Of a stretch of DNA of 64,000 nt, positions 53,335 to 63,535 are shown in pieces. The translations under genes and the position numbers were made by a program. The first letter of the stretch is position 1. Each line of letters begins with the position of its first letter. Source of the DNA: Achatina immaculata (Eukaryota > Mollusca > Gastropoda > Stylommatophora > Achatinidae); assembly GCA_009760885.1 (NCBI GenBank), contig CM019719.1, forward strand, positions 34,327,584 through 34,391,583, given 5' to 3'. The notes beneath the pieces were generated by a model. It made no database searches and had not been told where the DNA came from. It saw nothing but the letters and a program-made list of their open reading frames with translations.

Positions 53335-53570
53335 TGATAAATGTTTTCCTTTGTCTTGATAAGTAAGGATGATAAATGTTATCCTTTGTCTTGGTAAGTA
53401 AGGATGATAAATGTTATCCTTTGTCTCGGTAAGTAAGGATGATAAATGTTATCCTTTGTCTTGGTAAGTAAGGATGATAAATGTTATCCTTTGTCTTGGT
53501 AAGTAAGGATGATAAATGTTATCCTTTGTCTTGGTAAGTAAAGATGATAAATGTCGCCCCTTGTCATGAC
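53335..53570. repeat. 35-bp minisatellite
   Basis: About six and a half units contain GATAAATGTTATCCTTTGTC and TTGGTAAGTAAGGAT. It merges on the right into the 34-bp array. Confidence 0.95.
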
Positions 53571-53599
53571 AAGTGATGATGATAAATATCTTTATGGAA

Positions 53600-54130
53600 A
53601 GTTATGAGGATTATGCTCTCTGTAACCCTATCTATGATAAATGATGATGCTCTCTATAACCCTATCTGTGATAAATGATGATGCTCTCTGTAACCCTATC
53701 TGTGATAATTGATGATGCTCTCTGTAACCCTATCTATGATAAATGATGATGCTCTCTGTAACCCTATCTGTGACAAATGATGATGCTCTCTGTAACCCTA
53801 TCTGTGATAAATGATGATGCTCTCTGTAACCCTATATGTGATAAATGATGATGCTCTCTGTAACCCTATCTGTGATAAATGATGATGCTCTCTGTAACCC
53901 TATATGTGATAAATGATGATGCTCTCTGTAACCCTATCTGTGATAAATGATGATGCTCTCTGTAACCCTATCTGTGATAAATGATGATGCTCTCTGTAAC
54001 CCTATCTGTGATAAATGATGATGCTCTCTGTAACCCTATCTGTGATAAATGATGATGCTCTCTGTAACCCTATCTGTGATAAATGATGATGCTCTCTGTA
54101 TCCCTATCTGTGATAAATGATGATGCTAAA
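53600..54130. repeat. 34-bp minisatellite
   Basis: About fifteen units contain GATAAATGATGATGCTCTCT and GTAACCCTATCTGT. Variants are few (TATATGT, TAATT, TATCC), so the array is young or well homogenised. Confidence 0.97.
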
Positions 54131-54149
54131 GCGCTCCGTGACATGGTGC

Positions 54150-54360
54150 AATATACTCTGTGAAAAGGGCGGATGATACATAATTTTTGTGAAAAGAGGC
54201 GGATGATACATAATTTTTGTGAAAAGGGGCGGATGGTACACATTTTCTGTGAAAACGGTGGATGATAAATATTTTCTGTGAAAACGGAGGATGATATCGT
54301 GAAAAGAGTGGATGATAAATTTTTGTGAGAAACGGACGGATGATAAATAGTTTCTGAAGT
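54150..54360. repeat. About 31-bp degenerate minisatellite
   Basis: About six units share GTGAAAAGGGGCGGATGATA and CATAATTTTT, and get shorter to the right. All three arrays in this cluster share a GATGATAAAT-like core. Confidence 0.9.
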
Positions 54361-54469
54361 AAATGATGATAGTTGCAGGCTGTTTTTATTTCTTTCCTCA
54401 CCTCGGCCTAGTTTAATTGATTCACTTTTTATTTCTTCTTAAAGTTCCAGTATCAGCTGTCGTCTATCC

Positions 54470-54716
54470 CAGGGGTTCTCGGCCAGTCGGGACCCCCCCC
54501 CCCCCCCAATGATGGAATTTGATGATTTTATGGGGAAGAATTTGGATCATAGTTTGACATACTCAAACTATTGGGAATATCCATCTTTCTACAATGTAAA
54601 TCACGTTCTAATAATGTTAGTCTGTTATTCTGTGATCCATTCCCACATAATCCCCCAGGCTTAAATGTGTGGTGGTATGCGGGGAGTGGTGAGAGGCAAC
54701 AGGTTGAGAACCTCTG
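54470..54716. mobile_element. hAT-like MITE
   Basis: Starts CAGGGGTTCTCGGCCAGTCG and ends CAACAGGTTGAGAACCTCTG, an imperfect inverted pair of the CAG-GGTTCTCAACC type. A C homopolymer lies just inside the left end. It is about 247 bp and non-coding; an exact 8-bp duplication is not visible. Confidence 0.62.
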
Positions 54717-55040
54717 CTCCATAAACTCAGAACTGGTGTAGTGATAAAATGTGTGGCCGACGTGCGAACTTGCAAATGCAATCCAAAACAATAGACATTT
54801 TTTTTTCTTGGATAACAAATGAATATGTTTTTCTTTTCAAGACAAAATGCGAACAAACGAACTTTATTTTTTTTAAAGGATGAATAACTGGGAGCACAGG
54901 CCGACCTGACATTCGACATTTTCGTCATTTAACTTTTCACGCTGTTGCAAAGAAACAGCGTGAACTCAATATTAGAAACCTGTATGATTTGATTTCAAGT
55001 GTTAATCTCTCAGCCTGTGTGCCGTCCGGGGCTTTGCTGG
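54717..55040. other. No recognisable gene
   Basis: AT-rich sequence. Minus-strand frames here (54528-54928) overlap the MITE and have no motif. Confidence 0.4.
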
Positions 55041-55199
55041 CCTGTTTCTTAGGAGCTGCGAGCTTATACTTTGCAGCCGGTGCTATGAAGGTTTTGAGGC
55101 TCGGCGTCGTGTGGAATAGGGAGATAGTTATATATATATATTTTTTTTTTGGGGGGGGGGGCGCTATATTTTCAGCCCCCAAGTGAAGCTATCTAAAAA

Positions 55200-55252
55200 C
55201 AGGGAATTGTGGAGAGAAATGATCGCCTACGCCACACAGCACGGCACTTGAT
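55200..55252 (+). mobile_element. LINE C-terminal scrap within DR1
   Basis: The frame reads NRELWREMIAYATQHGT and then a stop, the same closing motif as the LINE-B/C relatives (WRSIIANASRHGT) but a different lineage. It is followed by TTGATTGAAGTG and then (CTT)n. Confidence 0.6.
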
Positions 55253-55261
55253 TGATTGAAG

Positions 55262-55435
55262 TGAAGCTTCTTCTTCTTCTTCTTCTTCCTTCCTTCTTCT
55301 TCTTCTTGTTTTTCTTCTTCTTCTTCTTCTCCTGCTGCTTCTCCTTCTTCTTCTTCTTGCTTTTCTTCTTCTTCTTCTCCTTCTTCTTCTTCTTCTTCTC
55401 CTTCTTATTCTTCTTCTTCTCTTCTTCTTTTCGAA
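55262..55435. repeat. (CTT)n microsatellite
   Basis: CTT repeats with CTC, CTG and TTGC interruptions. The phenylalanine-rich frame is an artefact. Confidence 0.97.
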
Positions 55436-55775
55436 TAAAGTGCGTCCTCTTTTTGACGTCGTGCTTGTTAGCCTCAGACTTAATTTTCCATCAAGTCCCC
55501 ATTAGCTGGAGTCGGGGGGAGGGGGGGGGCTTCTGGGTAGAGGAGGCGGATCTGCGGGATATCCTCTCGAGTTCGAAGACCGCGGTACTTCTTTAGCTTA
55601 CTCCACCGCCTTCAGGACTACAGCCATCGTTAGGCAGGTAAGGTCTGCTACTGAGGGTAGCAAAACGGAGAGTGGAGCAGGGTCTTGGTCGGCTATGGTT
55701 CACCAACTTTGGCGAAAGTATATTAGCTGTGGGTGGCTGACCGCCAAATCGGACAGCCTTTTCACCTCCCATTCC

Positions 55776-57157
55776 CCCCTCCCCTCCTTTTCCCGTACGG
55801 TCAGATACAAAACTGACAGACTAAAACACATGAGTCAAACATTTACTAATGTCCATTCTATCCAGATGTTTGTGTCTGTTATCATTATTAAACTAATATT
55901 ATTAACTTCTGGCTACAACATGACTAACAATCTCAGAATGCCATACAATGTTATAGTAGAGAATAAGGAAAAATAAATAAATAAAATTGTTTTTGACGTA
56001 GCTGTAAAGGCGTCTGAACAAAAGTAGTTCATGACTCACAAACAAACAGTAAGGGGGAAAAAACAGAAACAAAAATCACTTTCACAAAGAGGAGCCTACT
56101 TAAAGTAGATGAACAATTAGTTATATTTAATTTCAAATACCTGGACACTTTGGGTGGCTCGCAGAAGTACCACTAGATCAAATATAGATCATGTTGAACC
56201 GTAATAGTATTCCAAAAAAAAAAAAACGGAAAAGGGCCCTAATGTGACAAGTTTTTACTGCATAAGATACATGGAAACGATTACTAAAATACAAGGAAAT
56301 TCAGGCAAATTTTCCTTTCTATCTTCCACAACTTTTATGCCTTGCTATACTCGAGTGATAGAAGTTTTACCGTCTCAGATGTATACTTCTTGTGAGCGTT
56401 TCCGCACTAAAAATATGTTATCTTTATCTGTATCCAATAAAAAAAAACTTGTCAAACTATTATTACCTTTTTCTTCCAGCATAAACGTAAATTCTTCGAA
56501 AAGCTTTCAAAAAGTCATCGTTGTATCGAGTCGACAGCAAAATTATCCAACCACTGATGATATTTTAAGTAACAGCAGAGAAATGTTTCGCTTTCGTTAT
56601 CGGGATAAAACTCTACATTTCTGTAGCAAATAAATAATAACGCATGATTAAAATCTAATCATTCTCGACAAACAAACGAATCGGCACAAAAAATATAAAG
56701 TAAAACCGCGAAGACAAATGAAATTTGAGCTAAAACGATCTCTACTCCGGCAGAACACACCAGCGAAGTTTGAAAACGTCAAAGCTATACCTTCAGAAAC
56801 CGTGAAGAACATAATTGAACTTAAAACAACAGACCGAGCAGGCCACACTTCATCCATCAAAAGATTGACGGGTCATTTAAACAAAAAAAAAACACCCCAA
56901 AACTTTCGTGTTTGTACTAAACGCGATGAAAAGCAGCAAACCTGCTGCACAAAGGTAACATCCGAGAAGTGATACGTGAAACAAGGTAAGGCAGTTGAAC
57001 ACTACATGAACACACTGTGGCTGACAGCCCAGGTGAATTACAGAAAAATCGTGTGAGTTATTAACCTGGCAGTGATATCTTGTCTGAAAACATGAAGAAA
57101 TTTAACCCCTAGAAGATTTGCAAACGTTTTCAGGGAAGAGACAATGAGGCTTACGCA
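55776..57157. other. No recognisable gene
   Basis: About 1.4 kb of AT-rich sequence. Two frames were examined: 56244-56633 (129 codons, serine/lysine-rich, begins MTSFYCIRYMETITK) and 56718-56972 (84 codons, lysine-rich, begins MKFELKRSLLRQ). Neither shows a known motif, signal peptide or convincing splice context, so they are not called as genes. Confidence 0.4.
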
Positions 57158-57310
57158 CGGTGCGTAGCGTGCTGTCTTCTCCTAGTTAGGCGGCTGCTGG
57201 CCCTGCTGGAGTCCATGGTTCAAATCCACGGTTATTCTTTTGCCATTCCCCCCCCCCCCCCCCCACGCTTGAAGAGCTTTGTCCACTATTTTTCGAAGCC
57301 TAACTATATA
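57158..57310 (+). mobile_element. tRNA-derived SINE (group V)
   Basis: Head GTGCGTAGCGTGCTGTCTTC, then CTAGTTAGGCGGCTGCTGGC and GGAGTCCATGGTTCAAATCC (B-box). It aligns with the 23.7-kb copy. A C run replaces the expected CT-rich segment, after which GAAGAGCTTTGTCCACTATT and TTTTCGAAGCCTA continue the body. Confidence 0.65.
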
Positions 57311-57411
57311 CATTGTACTCTTCACATTCCTATAACGTTGGCATAGTTGCCAGATCTGCACACAGAATACAGAGGAATCAGACCAAAAAAAAAAAAAAAA
57401 CTCTAGTTACA

Positions 57412-57502
57412 AGGTGTCTCTAAAGGGTTATTCATAAGTCGGTAAAACATTTACAAACTTCGCAACAAATAAAGTACGTAACGGATCATGATTATTCTTA
57501 CG

Positions 57503-57545
<43 letters not shown>

Positions 57546-58104
57546 TCTTCAAGTTTTTTTTTAATAAAGCCCGCACGTAGAATTCGTGTGGTTTGCCGCT
57601 GTGAGGCAGCAGTAGCAAATATGGCGTTAAATAAATGTGGGCAGTCATTTTGTGTTTTGGAATACGCAAGAACTTCGTTCGTTGTGACTGTGCAGCGACG
57701 ATTTCGAGAGGAATTCCAGAAGGCACCACATTTTTTTCAACAGTATCAAGATGTGGTATGCGAAATTCCAAGATGAAGGCTGCCTGGCACAGCTCCTCGG
57801 CCAGGGACATCCAGGACCAAGCGAAGAAACTGAACCGTGTTAGAGAAGCTTATACCAGCGAAGCCCCCGCCTTCATACGGGAATTTCGCTTACCACTTCT
57901 TGATACTGTTGAAAATGGGTGCTCCCTCCTGGAATTCCGGTCGGCATTGTTGCTGCACAGTCACAACGGACGAGGTTCTTGCGTATTCTAAAAGACAGAA
58001 TGACTCCTTACGTTTACTGAACGCCATATTTGCTACTGCTGCCTCCTAGCGGCAAACCACAGGAGCTCTGAAGGCGCTTTACTTTAAAAAAAACTTGAAG
58101 AGTT

Positions 58105-58164
<60 letters not shown>

Positions 58165-58262
58165 AGCGAAAGAATAATCATGATCCGTTACATAGTTTAT
58201 TGTCGCGAATTTTTTAAATATTTCACGACCTTATGAATAACTCTGTAGAATACAAATATCAC
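57412..58262. mobile_element. Foldback element made of two opposed transposon 5' halves
   Basis: Two imperfect arms of about 370 bp each, 57412-57780 and 57868-58262, are inverted copies. Both outer ends carry GTTATTCATAAG and then ACGGATCATGATTATTCTT; both contain an AGAG/CTCT run and GTTTGCCGCT. The inner parts of each arm encode a helix-turn-helix-like segment. In the left arm this reads SFCVLEYARTSFVVTVQRRF, then IKMWYAKFQDEGCL and PGPSEET. Past the left arm, LNRVREAYT continues into the loop. This matches the N-terminal DNA-binding region (DUF4817-like) found in mariner-related transposases. No catalytic domain is present. It is thus a non-autonomous derivative that could form a long hairpin. 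Confidence 0.8.
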
Positions 58263-58556
58263 TCTTTAGATCATTTAGTTCCCAAAATTCTGTAAAGTCC
58301 AGGTATATATGATGTATCCATCAAAATGCTAGCACTCTGATGCTATCAGCAGCGTTTTCAAATAGAAAACAATGAAAGAAAGATAACATTCTGGCAGCAG
58401 GTCTTACAGATTAATTCAGTACATTTCTCTCACAGTTCCACGCTCGAGTTAAGGTCGTTACATACGAGGAAGATAGTGAAGCTGTACAAAACAAAGCACA
58501 AGAGATGGTGGCAACAGTAATAGTTACAATGTGATCTCTCGTCTATAATATAATAT
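58263..58556. other. No recognisable gene
   Basis: Unique AT-rich sequence between the foldback and a LINE-A fragment. I see nothing. Confidence 0.4.
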
Positions 58557-58880
58557 AAATGCTTTTGAATGTAAATGCTACAAAAGAGTCCTTCACATAT
58601 CAAGGGCACAAAAAAATGAACAAATATATCCATACTACAAGAGCTTAATACTGAAGAAGGTTGGCTTGTAAGGAATATTAAACAGAGAAAACTTCAATAT
58701 TTTGAACACATTAAACGTCATGACAATTTAGAGAAGACCGTCTTGGAAGGGTACATAATGGGGAAAAAGGAAGAGAGGAAGACCAAGACGAAGATGGCTC
58801 CAAGACATCGTTGATAATCTTTAGGGCATCTTGCTTACAACTGAAAGGCCTACAGGAAAGTTCTTAAGTTCCGCAAGGGG
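58557..58880 (+). mobile_element. LINE-A 3' fragment
   Basis: Begins in the segment encoding NAFECKCYKRVL, continues ILQELN-like, EEGWL-like, FEHIKRHDNLEKTVLEGYIM and the GRPRRRW-like block with frame breaks. It ends after a deletion of the ..DAAAAG part. It is more decayed than the 7.2-kb copy. Confidence 0.88.
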
Positions 58881-59751
58881 CTGACTAACTGACTCGTTTA
58901 TGGACGTCCAGAAGCGCCTGCAAAACTGACAGAGGAGATGGTTTTTGTCCACATTTCTGGTAGAAATAGTGACCCAATGTCCTTCACATTCAAAGCCATG
59001 AAAAAATCCTTCGGAAGATAAATGCTTCTAATTGTTTTGTTTGCTCGATTCCACACACACACACACAGACAACTTCGAGCTTTTCTAGGCGTAGTGTTGT
59101 AGGATTTCCATCATCGCTACTTTTTTCCCTGAGAACACATAAGAGCTCCAGTTAGTCTGACTGAAACATCTCTGATAGTTGTGAGACAAGGCTGCATCCT
59201 TGTCCAAACTTTGAAAGAAGTTTGTGACAATCCATTCATCTGCAGAAATTTATATGAATCAGCCATTTCAAGAAATGAAGTATCGTAAAGCTGAAGACAG
59301 GCGCAACTAATAAGTGAAGCATTGAAAGTGGATAAAAACGGTTTAGTATCTCTACAGGAGTGCTCTGAAGAACAAATAAGATACACACTGCCATCACATA
59401 TATCACTCCAGATCAGGCTGTACAGCGATGTCGACGACGTAAGGAAAACTCCTGCCCTTTTCAGGAATGTCCAAGCTGACATCTGAAAATGTTCGAAGAA
59501 GAAGTCTTCTGACAAATAATCTCTTATGGCTTATATCGAGGTGATTCCTGGACACGGTGCAACCACAGCGACTATTACAGTCTTGAGGGAAACTCCCGCG
59601 GTACTAGCTGAAAAGGTTCCGCAACCTTGGAGCCTTAGACACAGTTTTCTTCTTTCTAGGGAAAGAAATCAATACATGAACCAGCTACTACATCTGGTAT
59701 ACCATCGAAAACGAGCACGGAGAAACAAAATTCTAAACACTAAAGACTTTC

Positions 59752-59754
<3 letters not shown>
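58881..59754. other. Unassigned sequence with possible decayed coding region
   Basis: On the plus strand 59330-59500 reads ALKVDKNGLVSLQECSEE, IRYTLPSHISLQIRLYSDVD and VRKTPALFRNVQADI before a stop. 59526-59820 reads MAYIEVIPGHGATTATITVL. The composition is balanced, unlike the surrounding simple sequence, but no family is recognised. The 132-codon minus-strand frame at 59117-59515 is its antisense. It could be an old transposon ORF. Confidence 0.3.
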
Positions 59755-59782
<28 letters not shown>

Positions 59783-60045
59783 AAATCTCCCTGTAACTGA
59801 GAGCTGGTGTTCTTTGAGCTGATACTATGACGTCGTTGAGGCACAGCATCGTATCAGCGTGGAAGCAGATTGTCGCGCTAATTTTCTCAGTCCCGGAGTA
59901 CAGCTAAAAAGCAGGGGCTGTGCAATACTTATAAAGACTTCACCACCATGGGGACTATGGCGGTCCCTGTCCCGTTAGCTAAGCTAGGATTATTACTAGG
60001 AGCATCAACGGAGAGGTGGGACAAAGTCTTGGTCATCTGTAAGGA
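59755..60045 (+). mobile_element. DR1 copy 7, with CTTT run at its start
   Basis: (CTTT)n at 59753-59783 leads into AATCTCCCTGTAACTGAGAG, TGGTGTTCTTTGAGCTGATA, CACAGCATCGTATCAGCG, CACCATGGGGACTATGGCGG, CCCGTTAGCTAAGCTAGGAT and GGTGGGACAAAGTCTTGGTC. It ends near 60045, before the part encoding SYGSPT-like residues. Confidence 0.8.
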
Positions 60046-60739
60046 ATAGATAAGCTCCTAGCTACCTGGGTTCGTTGGCAACCCTAAGAGCGGGAATAAT
60101 AGGTCAGTTACCGGCCAGTTTTGAGAGGTCCACAACTCTGAGAAAATATCGGCTTACTGGCCCAGTATATAAAGATAACATGATAGAATTTTAATAGGTC
60201 GGAATATGTACGCTGAGCGGATCGGGGGGAGGTCATGTTGTCGTTCGAGCGCGTATGGGAATGTACAGTATTTCTTCTATGGACAAACATGTAGGTGTTA
60301 GGTTAATATTGGGGCTTATATTTCTGTCATGTGGACGCGTGCAAGGCTATGCTGTCGACTCCTCCGATCCATCCTGGTCTACTTAGGTATGATTAGGATA
60401 ACTGAAGGGTACATGAATAATTATAATTTTAGTGTAACATATTTGACTATGTGAGACTTAGAGCTTTTGGTAATGTGCAATGATGGCATATAAATATCAT
60501 ATTGCTGAATTTTATGAACATGTATGTTGCAACAATTATTGCCAGCTAGTTTCTTATAATACATCAGATACTCAATCATTTAATGATGAAGATTATAGTT
60601 GTTTTTTTTTTGTATGAGACGATTATTGTCACATCAGACTAACTTACATACGCAAGATGTTATGTATAAGGGGTTAAACTTCTTCTTCTTCTTCTTCGTT
60701 CGCTTCTACCACCAAAACCGCACTCTGATCCTACTGAAT
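60046..60739. other. No recognisable gene
   Basis: Mixed sequence with a short CTT run near 60681-60696. I see nothing else. Confidence 0.4.
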
Positions 60740-61930
60740 TTACGCCTGTGGTCCTCGTTAGGTCCCGTGGTCTCCTGTGTGGTCCCCGAAAGGACCACAC
60801 GAGATCCACGTGAGGACCACAAGGGGTTCAGAGTATCATAGGGCTTTAGCCTGTATTCTTGGTGGGTCTCAGAAGCGGGATTGCGTGACACCGTGGTTTT
60901 CATTGCACCAGTTTAGTCTAGGGTTGGACTTTCTCACCGGAAAACCTCGACGTGTTTTGAGATACCCGTGTATCACAGCCGGGTGAGAGGTGGTTTCCCA
61001 TCCAGTCCAGAGTTGGACTTTCTCACCGGAAAACCTCAGCCTGATTAGGATACGCAGACATCCCCGCTGGGTGAGAGGTGGTTGCCGATCTAGACTGCAC
61101 TAGTCCAGTGTCTCCGACTTCAGCATTTTGTGGTCGTGGCCGCTACCCTTCCTAGTTGTGACCAGGATGGAACTTTTGTCCAGGAGGACGAATCCTCACC
61201 ACTAGTGACTTCCACCCCTGGGTTGAGCCGGTTTAGGCATATTATCCCAGTATGGGCGTGTTTGGGACGTGACCGACCTATAGAGCAGAGGTACTGTGAC
61301 ATGCATAGCCTTCAAGATTCACCCCTGGTGTGAGCCGGTTTAGGCATAATTCACCAGTATGGGTGTATATCAGGCGTGACCGACCTCTAGAGCGGAGGTG
61401 GCATGACATGTCTAGCCATCAAGTTCCACCCCCGGTGTGTGCCGGTTTAGGCATATTTCACCAGTGTAGGTGTATTTCGGACGTGGCCGGCCTCTAGAGC
61501 AGAGGTGCCGTTGTATGTATAGCTCTCGTAGCGATACTACTGGACATACCAATTAAACTTCACTTTATCCTTTCCACCACCTATTCCCATCGGCAACGCA
61601 CAACAACCTTTATTTCTTTTCTGCATTTCTTCCTTGACTGGGAGGAGCTTCACTCCACGCGCGGCACTTGAAGAGTCTCACCAGCAGTGTCTTAACCTCT
61701 GGGACAAGCCGGTTCATGCATTTCACCCGATATGATTGCACTCAGGACGTGGCCGACCTCCAGACCAGAGGTGCCGTGATTTGACTGTTTGTTTCGCTTT
61801 ATCCTTTCTACCACCTTTTCCGCAGTGATGCTGCACGTCAACCTCATTTGCACCTTTCTTCATTGGAAGGGTGGAGCACCGCTTCACGCACGGCAACTGA
61901 AAAATCTCGCCAACAGCGGCAGTTGAGCTA
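60740..61930. repeat. GC-rich composite module with nested duplications
   Basis: Three layers are visible. (a) 60905-61090 holds two ~105-bp units with TTGGACTTTCTCACCGGAAA and GGGTGAGAGGTGGTT. (b) 61205-61520 holds three ~118-bp units with GAGCCGGTTTAGGCATA, CACCAGTATGGG and CTCTAGAGCAGAGGT, and a fourth at about 61695-61790. (c) CTTTATCCTTTCCACCACC through TCTCACCAGCAGTG occurs at 61560-61690 and again at 61797-61918. A GTGGTCCCCGAAAGGACCAC inverted repeat lies at about 60780. No ORF is convincing and the source is unknown. Confidence 0.8.
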
Positions 61931-62449
61931 CCAAACATGCCACTCTTATACCCTAAGTATCTGGTTTTCAGGCGCCAGATATTCGCCCTCGCCCCTTCTC
62001 CTGTCAGTTTAAACAGTTCTGCCACGGGAAGGCCAGGAGCTGGACTTGACTGCCAGAGGCTGTTTGAGACGTATTTACAGTCCTTAGAACCAGGGGTTAA
62101 ACTGATTCTTTAGACGTTCCACTGTCAAGCAATCTAGGAATTTGAATATTTAAAGAGATCATTTTAATTGACTATGTTGTTAATGATATAAGCTTATATA
62201 TATATATATATATATTAATGATTCATTTGTTGATTTTGCTAACTGTGTAAACTGATTATTTAAAGACGAGTTGTTTAATTGTGTTTTCTTTTCATTTCTG
62301 TAAGATGTCGATGCGTAGTTGTATAATCACCTTCCCACCGTACCACAAAATTACAATATAACAATAAATAAATAACAGACAATTATTACCCCCATCAAAA
62401 TATTATTATTTCCCACATATCTATGGTCCGCTAGCATACCAGCTGTACG
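61931..62449. other. No recognisable gene
   Basis: Unique sequence, becoming AT-rich, with a TA run at about 62195-62215. Confidence 0.4.
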
Positions 62450-62560
62450 TCACTGATTGCCTAATAGGACAGTGTCTTTACCCCGAACACTAAAGGCAAA
62501 AGCACTGATTTATCAGACTCATGTACTTTGCATTCTCTTATATGGATACTCAAGGTATGA
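62450..62560 (+). mobile_element. Possible LINE fragment
   Basis: One frame reads NRTVSLPRTLKAKALIYQTH followed by VLCILLYGYSR. It resembles the post-reverse-transcriptase block (..L..K..IY...V...LLYG.E.W) shared by many LINEs. Only about 35 codons are recognisable. Confidence 0.45.
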
Positions 62561-63000
62561 TAAAAAACCGTTTCAGTTTGTATACTTTATCACTTCGCTA
62601 AACAGTGGTGAAATGTTACCAACTCTGAAAAGCAACACCGTCACAATCTTCCATCCAAGATGGCAACTCCTTGGGACATACAACGAAGACAGACTGGGTT
62701 AAACATTTGGTTTACAAAAGGAGTATAGATTTCAGAATGCTTTAAAAAAAGAATAAACTTACACATATTTTTCCAATATATTTCAGTGACACTAAAACTC
62801 TAATTAGAACCGACAAACGTGGAAGTAGCCATTTCGCCATATTTTTCTCCCTGTCACTTTCAATTTCGAGTAATTTCCGTTCCTCAAGTTAATGGATCTT
62901 CTAAAATATCTTCAGATTGTTTTTAATTTTCTTATTATATTAGACTAGTATTGCTCTTATGCGAAAGTAGGGTAATGAATTCAGTTCTTTTGTCATTGTA
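62561..63000. other. No recognisable gene
   Basis: AT-rich unique sequence. I see nothing. Confidence 0.4.
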
Positions 63001-63135
63001 GGCGTCTGAGTAGCTAAGTAGTTAGTGCACTAGCCTCTCATAGCGATGTGGGTAGTTCAAGTTCCGCCGGAATCGGCCTCATTCGCCCCAGCTGCAGAAA
63101 TGGAAACCTGGCTCCTCTGTGAGCAGGAGAAAGGA
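63001..63135 (+). mobile_element. tRNA-derived SINE head (group T)
   Basis: GGCGTCTGAGTAGCTAAGTA and GTTAGTGCACTAGCCTCTCA (A-box region) are followed by GGGTAGTTCAAGTTCCGCC (B-box-like). CAGCTGCAGAAATGG corresponds to GCCGCAGAAATGGGTA in the 20.2-kb copy. The 3' body is missing or replaced. Confidence 0.65.
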
Positions 63136-63339
63136 AAAGCACCCAATAATGACATCAATCACTAGTGCGTCGAGTGGACAGGAAAATATGGTTACTAACA
63201 CTGGGACATCATATATCTACATCATATATCTATATCATATATCTACATCATATGTAGATATCAATATACGAGTATATTATAAAAGATGGCTGGCGACTTC
63301 TGCTTTTATCATTTTGACGTTAGGTAATTATTTTTGGTA

Positions 63340-63535
63340 CAGTGCGATGAGTATGAACGAACGAACAGACTTTATTTTCAAAGGATTAAGAATTGGCCAC
63401 ACAGGCCCGTCTACTATTCTCCCCTTCATCATATAATTTTCATTCAGTCACAGATATTCAGTATTTGTTATTGAACATAATATGCATGAAAAAGCAACAA
63501 AAAAAAATGAATAAGTAAATTATTAATAAACCCTC
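63340..63535 (-). mobile_element. 3' end of the CR1-like LINE family
   Basis: Antisense copy. AACGAACGAACAGACTTTAT, then TTTTCAAAGGATTAAGAATT and GGCCCGTC are the reverse complement of the GAAAATAAAG/TTCGTTCGTT end. ATTCAGTCACAGATATTCAG and TATTGAACATAATATGCATG match the 4.0-kb copy over about 190 bp. Confidence 0.72.

Larger units (their letters stand above)
55041..55775 (+). mobile_element. DR1 copy 6, interrupted
   Basis: Left part 55041-55130: TTAGGAGCTGCGAGCTTATA, TTTGCAGCCGGTGCTATGAA and CGTCGTGTGGAATAGGGAGA. Right part 55585-55775: GGTACTTCTTTAGCTTACTC, ACTACAGCCATCG, GGAGCAGGGTCTTGGTCGGC and CCAAATCGGACAGCC. Between them are a TA/T/G low-complexity patch, a short LINE tail and a (CTT)n run. 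The right part may instead belong to a second copy, because (CTT)n normally precedes DR1. Confidence 0.7.

Noticed and set aside
56244..56972. Two ORFs of 129 and 84 codons considered as host genes
   Set aside because: No recognisable motif, no convincing start context or splice sites; composition matches AT-rich background.
59117..59515. 132-codon minus-strand ORF
   Set aside because: The opposite strand has the more protein-like reading; neither was identified, so no gene is called.
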